Shown here: piece after piece, positions 1 through 4,981 of the stretch | Layout of the letters: every line of letters begins with the position of its first letter | Numbering within the stretch: the first letter of the stretch is position 1 | Assembly: GCA_017407365.1 (NCBI GenBank) | Contig: JAFQWR010000107.1 | Coordinates: 1-5,216, forward strand | Direction of reading: 5' to 3' | DNA length: 5,216 nucleotides | Source of the DNA: Clostridia bacterium | Lineage (GTDB): Bacteria > Bacillota > Clostridia > Christensenellales > HGM11417 | Made by a program: the position numbers and the translations under genes | Notes under the pieces: generated by a model | Seen by the model: only the letters and a program-made list of their open reading frames with translations | What the model was told of the DNA's origin: nothing | Databases searched by the model: none

Positions 1-356
1 ATTATAGCAGAGTCGTCCTGCTCTTTCCGCGTGGGCTCATTGTTTATAAACGCAACCAGCCGTTTCCGTTCTGAAGCCGACAAAGGCTCCCGAGAGGCAT
101 ACGCTACAGGTGTGCCGCCGTGAAATAAAAATACCGTAACGCTATCAAGGCCCGTAACGGTTATTTCAAGGCTTTTTTCTCTGTCAACGGTGTATCGGTG
201 CACTTTGCTTCCGTCGGTCAGGGCAACGGTGTCAGCATTCAGCCCTTGCGGAAGCGAAAGAAACAGCTTGCCCTTATTTTGCTTTACCGTACCCACAATG
301 CGTATGGGGGCGGCGTAATCGCGCAGTAAATAGGTAACCATGGCATCCTTTTGCAT
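1..356 (-). CDS. Unrecognised protein, N-terminal 118 residues (partial at left edge)
   Basis: An open frame on the minus strand begins with ATG at 356-354 and runs without a stop off the left edge, giving 118 complete codons. The protein begins MQKDAMVTYLLRDYAAPIRI. Residues 6-80 alternate hydrophobic and polar positions with several Gly/Asn/Asp turns, which suggests a small beta-rich domain. From about residue 90 the chain turns charged (ASERKRLVAF, then TRKEQDDSA), like a helix leading into a linker. There is no signal peptide, membrane segment or catalytic motif. The start is supported by GAGAGG (368-363 on the minus strand) six bases upstream; a second ATG at 341-339 lacks such a site. 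It is transcribed divergently from the phosphohexomutase. I do not recognise the family and assign no function. That the frame is coding is likely from its length, ribosome site, upstream promoter and lack of a competing frame. Confidence 0.75.
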   Translation of the reverse strand, partial: MQKDAMVTYLLRDYAAPIRIVGTVKQNKGKLFLSLPQGLNADTVALTDGSKVHRYTVDREKSLEITVTGLDSVTVFLFHGGTPVAYASREPLSASERKRLVAFINNEPTRKEQDDSAI

Positions 357-383
357 AACGAACCTCTCAGTAGAGAAATTTCC

Positions 384-411
384 TTTTTATCTTATTAAAA
401 AAGATTGTCAA
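384..411 (-). promoter_or_regulatory. Promoter for the leftward unrecognised gene
   Basis: On the minus strand a perfect TTGACA -35 box (411-406) is followed after 16 bases by TAAAAA (389-384), a 4/6 match to the -10 consensus. The region between is A/T-rich. Transcription would start near 377, leaving about 20 bases before the ATG at 356. The -35 box is strong and the -10 box weak. A nearby TAAGAT would leave only 11 bases of spacer and is not credible. Confidence 0.5.
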
Positions 412-418
412 TTATGCT

Positions 419-446
419 TTGAAAATCCTTCGATTTGCTGTATAAT
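419..446 (+). promoter_or_regulatory. Sigma-A-type promoter of the phosphohexomutase-trmL-galT unit
   Basis: TTGAAA (419-424, 5/6 match to the -35 consensus) is separated by 16 bases from a perfect TATAAT (441-446). The expected start of transcription is around 453, giving a leader of only about 20 nt before the ATG at 475, with no room for a riboswitch. Its -35 box lies seven bases from the -35 box of the divergent promoter. Confidence 0.75.
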
Positions 447-462
447 ATAAGAGAACGAAACC

Positions 463-469
463 GTGAGGT
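463..469 (+). promoter_or_regulatory. Ribosome binding site that decides the phosphohexomutase start
   Basis: GTGAGGT, with its GAGGT core at 465-469, sits five bases before the ATG at 475. An in-frame GTG at 463 lies inside this site and has no ribosome binding site of its own, so the ATG at 475 is the better start. It also gives the family-typical N-terminus MDWKKLKSGTDIRG. Confidence 0.75.
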
Positions 470-474
470 ATACT

Positions 475-1965
475 ATGGATTGGAAGAAATTAAAAAGCGG
501 TACAGACATCAGAGGTACGGCAATAGGAGAGAATATTCTGCTGACCGATGAGGCTGTAACGGGTGCAGCTAAGGCATTCTACGCATTCGTTCGTGAAAAA
601 ACAGGCAAAAACGCCTTGCGCATAACGGTTGGTCACGACAGTCGTATTTCCGCTGAGCGAATCAAGCGTGCGGTTATTGATGCGTTGGTTAGCTGTGGGG
701 CAGAGGTGTTGGATTTTGGTTTATGCTCCACCCCTGCCATGTTTATGAGTACATTACAAAGCACCTGTGATGCAGACGGAGCGGTAATGATCACCGCAAG
801 CCATCATCCCTACGATAAAAACGGATTGAAATTCTTTTTGAAAACGGGTGGAATCACCGGGCAAGAGCTCTCTCACATTCTGTCCTTAGCTGAGCAGGGC
901 AATTTTATGCTGACAAAGCAGGCGGGAAGCGTGCGAAAAGTTCATTTTTTGCCCGAATATGCCGCAATTCTTGTGGAGCTTGTACGTAAGCGTGTCGGAT
1001 TGGAATTCCCCTTGCAGGGGCTTAAGGTTATCGTAGATGCAGGCAACGGCGCAGGCGGATTTTTTGTCGATTCGGTATTAAAGCCTCTTGGCGCAGATAC
1101 GGAAGGAAGTCTGTATCTGAATCCGGACGGGTATTTCCCCAACCATATTCCCAACCCCGAAAATGCGGTTGCTATGCAGCATATTTCCCGTGCCGTGATA
1201 GAATCCGATGCAGATTTCGGCATTATTTTCGATACTGACGTAGACCGTGCCGCCGCAGTATTAAAGGGCGGAAGAGAGCTCAACCGCAACAAGCTGATTG
1301 CAATGATGTCTGCAATCATTCTTGAGGAGCAGCAGGGCGCTGTAATTGTCACCGATTCTGTCACCAACGAATCTCTTACCTCATTTATAGAGAGCAAGGG
1401 CGGTGTGCATCACAGATTCAAAAGAGGCTACCGCAATGTCATCGATGAGGCGCAGAGGCTTTGCGGCGAAGGGAAAAATGCGGCGCTTGCCATCGAAACA
1501 AGCGGTCATGCGGCATTCCGTGAAAACTATTTTCTTGATGATGGCGCATATCTCATTGCAATGCTCCTGATCGAGCTTGCAAAGGGCAGACAGCGCGGGG
1601 ATGAGCTGCAATCGCTGATTGCCGATTTTGTTTCTCCCGAGGAGGAGGCGGAAATCCGCTTTGCCATCCGCTGTGAGGATTTTGCAGGCTATGGCAGGTC
1701 TGTCATCGAATCGGTTGCTGATCTGCTTGCACAAAAGGAGGGTTGGTCCTCGGTGCCCTCGCACGAGGGGATCCGTATGCATACCGACCTCTACGGCGGA
1801 GGCTCCTTTGTTTTGCGCCTGTCCGTGCACGATCCCATTCTTCCCCTGAACATCGAAAGCAATCTTAAGGGTGGATGTGCAGAGATTGCAAAGGACATTC
1901 TCAGCGTAATAAACAGCTTCGAAAAGCTTGATTTACAGGCCTTGAAGGAGTATCTTGGCGTATGA
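475..1965 (+). CDS. Phosphoglucomutase/phosphomannomutase family protein (alpha-D-phosphohexomutase)
   Basis: A 496-residue cytoplasmic enzyme predicted to move a phosphate between C1 and C6 of a hexose, most simply glucose-1-phosphate and glucose-6-phosphate. All four family signatures are visible in order: the N-terminal GTDIRG (9-14); the phosphoserine loop TASHHPYDKNGLKFF (107-121) with active Ser109; the metal loop DTDVDR (253-258), whose three Asp residues bind Mg2+; and the sugar-binding loop ETSGH (341-345). The C-terminal phosphate-binding loop reads RLSVHDP (448-454) in place of the usual R-x-S-G-T-E-P. The length fits the family (about 450-550). The sequence looks like the branch with TASHxP, ETSGH and HDP motifs that I recall from Clostridia and plants, so substrate choice (glucose, mannose or glucosamine phosphate) cannot be read from it. 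Its stop overlaps the trmL start, and galT downstream favours a phosphoglucomutase role. Family assignment is firm; specificity is inference. Confidence 0.92.
   Translation: MDWKKLKSGTDIRGTAIGENILLTDEAVTGAAKAFYAFVREKTGKNALRITVGHDSRISAERIKRAVIDALVSCGAEVLDFGLCSTPAMFMSTLQSTCDADGAVMITASHHPYDKNGLKFFLKTGGITGQELSHILSLAEQGNFMLTKQAGSVRKVHFLPEYAAILVELVRKRVGLEFPLQGLKVIVDAGNGAGGFFVDSVLKPLGADTEGSLYLNPDGYFPNHIPNPENAVAMQHISRAVIESDADFGIIFDTDVDRAAAVLKGGRELNRNKLIAMMSAIILEEQQGAVIVTDSVTNESLTSFIESKGGVHHRFKRGYRNVIDEAQRLCGEGKNAALAIETSGHAAFRENYFLDDGAYLIAMLLIELAKGRQRGDELQSLIADFVSPEEEAEIRFAIRCEDFAGYGRSVIESVADLLAQKEGWSSVPSHEGIRMHTDLYGGGSFVLRLSVHDPILPLNIESNLKGGCAEIAKDILSVINSFEKLDLQALKEYLGV
1945..1950 (+). promoter_or_regulatory. 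Ribosome binding site of trmL inside the end of the upstream gene
   Basis: AAGGAG lies within the last codons of the phosphohexomutase, 11 bases before the ATG at 1962 and 14 before the next ATG at 1965. Spacing favours 1962. The stop TGA (1963-1965) overlaps both candidate starts, an arrangement typical of translational coupling by terminating ribosomes. Confidence 0.6.
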
Positions 1966-2462
1966 TGAACATTGTTTTATTAGAGCCTGAAATTCCGCAA
2001 AATACGGGCAATATCAGCCGTACGTGTGCGGCAACGGGCACACGCCTGCATCTGATCCGTCCCTTTGGGTTTGAGATTACCGACGCAAGGCTGAAGCGTG
2101 CAGGGCTCGATTACTGGCATCTGCTCGATATCTCCTACTATGATAATTGGCAGGATTTCTGCGATAAAAATCCCGATGCGGTGTGCTATTTTGCAAGCAC
2201 TAAGGCAAAGCACCGCTACGATGAGCCGCAATATCCCGACAACGCTTACCTCGTTTTCGGCAAGGAAACAAAGGGGATTCCCGAGGAGCTTCTTGCGGCA
2301 AACTACGATACCACTGTGCGTATTCCCATGCGTGCGGAGGCGCGTTCGTTAAATCTTTCGAATTCCGTTGCGGTGGTGCTGTTTGAGGCACTGCGTCAGC
2401 AAGGCTTCCCTCATCTTAAAGAGGAGGGGCAATTAACCACGATTACAGTTACGGAGGAATAG
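1962..2462 (+). CDS. trmL: tRNA (cytidine/uridine(34)-2'-O)-methyltransferase TrmL
   Basis: A 166-residue SPOUT-class (SpoU/TrmH superfamily) methyltransferase, expected to transfer a methyl group from S-adenosylmethionine to the 2'-OH of the wobble base 34 of certain tRNA-Leu species. The three SPOUT motifs are clear: PEIPQNTGNISRTCAATG (residues 9-26), FGKETKGIP (99-107), and the knot region from RIPM (120-123) to RSLNLSNSVAVVLFEALRQQG (starting at Arg128), which forms the trefoil-knot cofactor pocket. The protein is compact, with no N-terminal RNA-binding extension, as in E. coli TrmL (about 157 residues), whose motifs it follows closely. Translation starts at ATG 1962 or 1965; 1962 is chosen for spacing and because the E. 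coli protein also has one residue between Met and Asn. The gene overlaps its upstream neighbour by four bases, and its stop lies between the galT ribosome site and start. Nothing looks broken. Confidence 0.93.
   Translation: MMNIVLLEPEIPQNTGNISRTCAATGTRLHLIRPFGFEITDARLKRAGLDYWHLLDISYYDNWQDFCDKNPDAVCYFASTKAKHRYDEPQYPDNAYLVFGKETKGIPEELLAANYDTTVRIPMRAEARSLNLSNSVAVVLFEALRQQGFPHLKEEGQLTTITVTEE
2453..2458 (+). promoter_or_regulatory. galT ribosome binding site, embedded in the trmL 3' end
   Basis: GGAGGA at 2453-2458 lies in the last codons of trmL, eight bases before the galT ATG at 2467. The trmL stop (2460-2462) falls between this site and the start codon, so terminating ribosomes are placed directly on it. 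Confidence 0.8.
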
Positions 2463-2466
2463 GAAA

Positions 2467-3984
2467 ATGATTACAAAAAATCAGGTTGCATGTGATGTAG
2501 AGCGCTTGCTCGCTTTTGGCGTCAAGAATTTTGCTCTTAGCGCAGAGGACGCTGAGTTTGCGCACAATGCGCTTTTGGATCTCGTGCGTTTGAGTGAGCC
2601 CACCAAGGATGAGGTGGATGTGGCAGACGTATATCTGCTGGATACCCCTCATACCCTGCTTGCTCCCATCCTGGATTACGCCGAGCAGGAGGGGATTATT
2701 GAAAGCGCCGAGCGCCCCTTATATGATGCAAAGCTGATGGGCGCTATGCTTCCCAAGCCCTCGCAAGTGATTGGCGAATACAATCGTATCAAAGAGGAAA
2801 AGGGTGTGCAGGCGGCTATGGATTGGTTCTATAAGCTGTGTATCGACAGCAACTATATCCGTATTGCAGACGTGCGCCGTAATTTAGAGTGGAAGGCTTC
2901 TGCCGAAAAGGCAGATCTTGTAATCACCGTCAATCTTTCCAAGCCCGAAAAGGACAACAAGGAGATTGCACGTCTGAAGCTTTTGCCTCAGGTTGCATAT
3001 CCCCGCTGTATGCTGTGCTTCGAAAACCTCGGTTATGCCGGCCGTCTGAATTTCCCTGCACGCCAGACGCTTCGCTTCCTGCCCTTAACGCTCAGCGAAG
3101 AGGAATGGTACGTGCAGTTCTCGCCCTATGTATATTACAATCAGCATTGCATCGTGTTCTCTAAGGAGCACCGTGCCATGACGATGAACGAAAAGACCTT
3201 CGACCGTCTGACGCAGTTTGTCACGGAGTTTCCCCATTGGTTTGTCGGCTCCAACGCCTGCCTGCCCATTGTTGGCGGCTCCATCTTAACGCACGAGCAC
3301 TATCAGGGTGGCGGCTACGAAATGCCCATGCATACCTGCGAGGTTGCCGAGTGGTTTGAAAGCGGCGATAGCGAAGTGCGTCTTGGCAGACTGAATTGGT
3401 ATAACAGTGTCGTGCGTTTAGAAAGCACAAGCCGTGAAAGTCTGGTGGCTTATGCCGCAAAGGTAAATGAGCTGTGGAAGGGCTATTCCGCACCCGAGGT
3501 AGGTGTGCTTGCCGAAACGGATGCGCCCCATAATGCGGTCACTCCCGTTGCACGCAAAAAGGGAGAGGTTTATATCTTAGACCTTGTACTCCGCAATAAC
3601 CGCACGGACGAAACGTATCCCGACGGTATCTTCCACGCCCATCCCGAGCATCACAATATCAAAAAAGAGGGTATTGGCTTAATTGAGGCAATGGGCTTGT
3701 TTATCCTTCCCGGCAGATTACAGCGTGAGTGCGCAGAGATAGCAGAAATTCTGATGGGTAAGGACGCTGATTATTCCGCAAGCGTACATAAGGATATGAT
3801 TGATACGCTGAAGAAGCAGGGCGTTGCCGCTACCCGCGAAGAGGCAGATGCACGCATTCGTGCGTTTATCAACGAAACCTGCGTGGATATTCTGCGTAAC
3901 ACTGCGGTATTCAAGGAGGATGAAGCAGGCTTAGCGGCATTCCGCAAGTTCTTTCAGGAAATTTACAAGGCAGTAAAGGCATAA
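2467..3984 (+). CDS. galT: UDP-glucose--hexose-1-phosphate uridylyltransferase, class II (GalT)
   Basis: A 505-residue cytoplasmic enzyme of the Leloir pathway: UDP-glucose plus galactose-1-phosphate gives glucose-1-phosphate plus UDP-galactose. The length (about 490-515) and motifs fit the Firmicutes class II form, not the roughly 350-residue E. coli type. PYVYYNQHCIVFSKEH (220-235) and FVGSNACLPIVGGSILTHEH (259-278) are characteristic. HEHYQ (276-280) corresponds to the HPHGQ active site of class I, making His278 the likely uridylylated nucleophile and Gln280 its partner. A CxxC pair (181-184) with His276 could form a metal site like the class I zinc site; that is inference. The C-terminal part holds FHAHPEHHNIKKEGIGLIEA (389-408) and LPGRL (414-418), also class II hallmarks. 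The start has a strong ribosome site and lies 4 nt after trmL. It is the last gene before a terminator. No galK or galE is present in the window. Confidence 0.95.
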   Translation: MITKNQVACDVERLLAFGVKNFALSAEDAEFAHNALLDLVRLSEPTKDEVDVADVYLLDTPHTLLAPILDYAEQEGIIESAERPLYDAKLMGAMLPKPSQVIGEYNRIKEEKGVQAAMDWFYKLCIDSNYIRIADVRRNLEWKASAEKADLVITVNLSKPEKDNKEIARLKLLPQVAYPRCMLCFENLGYAGRLNFPARQTLRFLPLTLSEEEWYVQFSPYVYYNQHCIVFSKEHRAMTMNEKTFDRLTQFVTEFPHWFVGSNACLPIVGGSILTHEHYQGGGYEMPMHTCEVAEWFESGDSEVRLGRLNWYNSVVRLESTSRESLVAYAAKVNELWKGYSAPEVGVLAETDAPHNAVTPVARKKGEVYILDLVLRNNRTDETYPDGIFHAHPEHHNIKKEGIGLIEAMGLFILPGRLQRECAEIAEILMGKDADYSASVHKDMIDTLKKQGVAATREEADARIRAFINETCVDILRNTAVFKEDEAGLAAFRKFFQEIYKAVKA

Positions 3985-4005
3985 TATCGCTTTGTATTTC
4001 TTTTT

Positions 4006-4046
4006 TCGGGCAGATTTGTTTTGAGTCTGCCCGATTTTGTTTTTTT
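4006..4046 (+). terminator. Intrinsic terminator after galT
   Basis: A perfect nine-base stem, TCGGGCAGA (4006-4014) with TCTGCCCGA (4026-4034), closes an 11-nt loop and is followed at once by TTTTGTTTTTTT (4035-4046). It lies 21 nt after the galT stop and separates the sugar/tRNA unit from the rpsF unit. The left flank is also T-rich, so it is not a good terminator on the other strand. Confidence 0.93.
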
Positions 4047-4104
4047 GATACAGAAGAGGAAGCAAGTGATGAAAGTTGCTGATAGAAGTAAAATAATGTC
4101 AGAT

Positions 4105-4190
4105 TTTACCCAAAAACACTTGCCAAATGCTTTGTGATTTGGTATAATATATCAGTATGAATTCTCATACGCTTTCTTGTTTACCCAAAA
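4105..4190 (+). repeat. 11-nt direct repeat flanking the rpsF promoter
   Basis: TTTACCCAAAA occurs exactly at 4105-4115, just upstream of the -35 box, and at 4180-4190 in the leader, 75 bases apart (about seven helical turns). The second copy contributes the left arm and loop of the second leader hairpin. The repeat could be a pair of protein-binding sites or chance in A/T-rich DNA. Confidence 0.4.
4120..4148 (+). promoter_or_regulatory. Strong sigma-A-type promoter of the rpsF-ssb-rpsR operon
   Basis: TTGCCA (4120-4125, 5/6 match to the -35 consensus), a 17-base spacer and a perfect TATAAT (4143-4148), preceded by TGG (4140-4142), which makes it an extended -10 promoter. The expected start of transcription is about 4154-4156. 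An inverted repeat CCAAAT/ATTTGG (4123-4128 and 4137-4142) spans nearly the whole spacer. Confidence 0.88.
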
Positions 4191-4223
4191 GGGTAAGCCA
4201 AAGTCCAAAAGGAGGTAACAGTT
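4155..4223 (+). promoter_or_regulatory. Structured 5' leader of rpsF mRNA
   Basis: The leader of about 70 nt has two perfect short hairpins. GTATGA (4155-4160) pairs with TCATAC (4165-4170) around a 4-nt loop, starting almost at the predicted +1. TTACCC (4181-4186) pairs with GGGTAA (4191-4196) around an AAAA loop. The ribosome site AGGAGG (4210-4215) lies eight bases before the ATG. TTACC could instead pair with GGTAA at 4214-4218, which includes the last two G of the ribosome site. Neither hairpin has a U-tract, so they are not terminators. In several bacteria the S6:S18 complex binds an rpsF leader element containing a CCG; no CCG is present between the -10 box and the ATG, so that known motif is not evident. 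Confidence 0.5.
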
Positions 4224-4505
4224 ATGAACAACTACGAGGTGCTCTACATCATCAAGGCAGAAGTTGCTGATGAAGCAAAGGAAGCTCTCATCGAGCGTTT
4301 CCAGAGCCTGGTGACGGAGAACGGTGGCACGGTAGAAAAGGTTGATAAGTGGGGCATGAAGAAATTTGCTTATCCCATCGATTACAAGACCGAAGGCTAC
4401 TATGTGCTGATGAACTTCTCTGCTCCCGCAACGCTCCCCAAAGAGATGGAACGTTTGATGGGCATTACCGATGATGTTGTGCGTTGCATGGTCATCCGCA
4501 AGTAA
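4224..4505 (+). CDS. rpsF: 30S ribosomal protein S6
   Basis: A 93-residue protein of the S6 family (usual length about 95-100). It forms a ferredoxin-like fold that binds 16S rRNA together with S18 on the platform of the 30S subunit. Recognisable segments are the first strand NYEVLYIIKAE (3-13), WGMKKFAYPI near residue 43 (the WGKRKLAYPI-type hallmark) and the strand EGYYVLMNFSAP. It ends in CMVIRK, without the acidic tail that E. coli S6 carries. A textbook ribosome site (AGGAGG, 8-base spacing) fixes the start. It is the first gene of the operon, 11 nt before ssb. Confidence 0.97.
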   Translation: MNNYEVLYIIKAEVADEAKEALIERFQSLVTENGGTVEKVDKWGMKKFAYPIDYKTEGYYVLMNFSAPATLPKEMERLMGITDDVVRCMVIRK

Positions 4506-4506
4506 T

Positions 4507-4511
4507 AGGAG
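4507..4511 (+). promoter_or_regulatory. Ribosome binding site that decides the ssb start
   Basis: AGGAG lies five bases before the ATG at 4517. The same frame stays open upstream to an ATG at 4484 inside rpsF, but the extra residues (MHGHPQVIGAS) do not resemble an SSB N-terminus and the upstream ATG has no ribosome site. The 4517 start gives the expected MNKVFIIGNLTRDPE. Confidence 0.85.
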
Positions 4512-4516
4512 CAAGT

Positions 4517-4942
4517 ATGAACAAGGTATTTATCATTGGGAATTTAACCCGTGATCCCGAGGCTACGCAAACGTCGAGCGGTGTATCCGTATGCAACTTC
4601 ACCGTTGCAGTTCAGCGCCGTTTTGCAAACGCTGAGGGTAACAGAGAAGCAGATTTCCTTCCCGTTGTCGTATGGCGTCAGCAGGCAGAAAACTGCGGTG
4701 AATTTTTACGTAAGGGTAGCAAGGTTGCCGTAAGCGGTTCTATTCAGACCCGTTCCTACGATGCTAACGACGGCTCTAAGCGTTATGTCACCGAAATCGT
4801 GGCAGACGAGGTAGAATTCCTTACTCCCAAAAACAGCGGCGGCTTTGAAGACGCTGCACCTTCTGCACCCAGAGCAGCTGCTCCCAAGCACAAGCCTGTA
4901 GACGAATTAGACGTCATTGCAGAAGACGATCTGCCGTTTTAA
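4517..4942 (+). CDS. ssb: Single-stranded DNA-binding protein
   Basis: A 141-residue SSB that coats single-stranded DNA during replication, recombination and repair, normally as a homotetramer. The OB-fold covers about residues 1-105: MNKVFIIGNLTRDPE at the start, then FTVAVQRRF, ADFLPVVVWRQQAENC, the FLRKGSKVAVSGSIQTRSY strand and YVTEIVADEVEFL. A short Ala/Pro-rich linker (about residues 110-127) leads to the acidic tail DELDVIAEDDLPF. The last residues DDLPF match the conserved SSB tip that recruits partner proteins such as RecO, PriA and exonucleases. The length is slightly short for a main bacterial SSB (about 150-180) because of the short linker. The location between rpsF and rpsR marks it as the housekeeping copy and not a phage or plasmid one. 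It lies 39 nt upstream of rpsR. Confidence 0.97.
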   Translation: MNKVFIIGNLTRDPEATQTSSGVSVCNFTVAVQRRFANAEGNREADFLPVVVWRQQAENCGEFLRKGSKVAVSGSIQTRSYDANDGSKRYVTEIVADEVEFLTPKNSGGFEDAAPSAPRAAAPKHKPVDELDVIAEDDLPF

Positions 4943-4981
4943 TCTGCGGCATCCAAAATAAAATTATAGGAGAATACGATA

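Noticed and set aside
463..474. Upstream GTG start for the phosphohexomutase
   Set aside because: The GTG is part of the ribosome binding site; ATG 475 gives the family-typical N-terminus.
942..1397. Minus-strand open frame of 151 codons inside the phosphohexomutase gene
   Set aside because: It lies wholly antisense to a clear conserved gene, has no recognisable domain, and its composition is that of a shadow frame.
1381..1830. Minus-strand open frame of 149 codons inside the phosphohexomutase gene
   Set aside because: Same reason: antisense to conserved catalytic segments, with no family resemblance.
4069..4137. 22-codon frame with AGAGGA before an ATG between galT and rpsF
   Set aside because: It lies after a strong terminator, has no promoter of its own, and overlaps the rpsF -35 box, so it is unlikely to be transcribed. 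No similarity to a known leader peptide was seen.
4181..4196. Second leader hairpin as a transcription attenuator
   Set aside because: The stem is only six bases and no T-run follows it, so it cannot act as an intrinsic terminator.
4484..4516. N-terminal extension of ssb starting inside rpsF
   Set aside because: It lacks a ribosome site and adds residues unlike any SSB; the internal ATG at 4517 has both the site and the conserved start.
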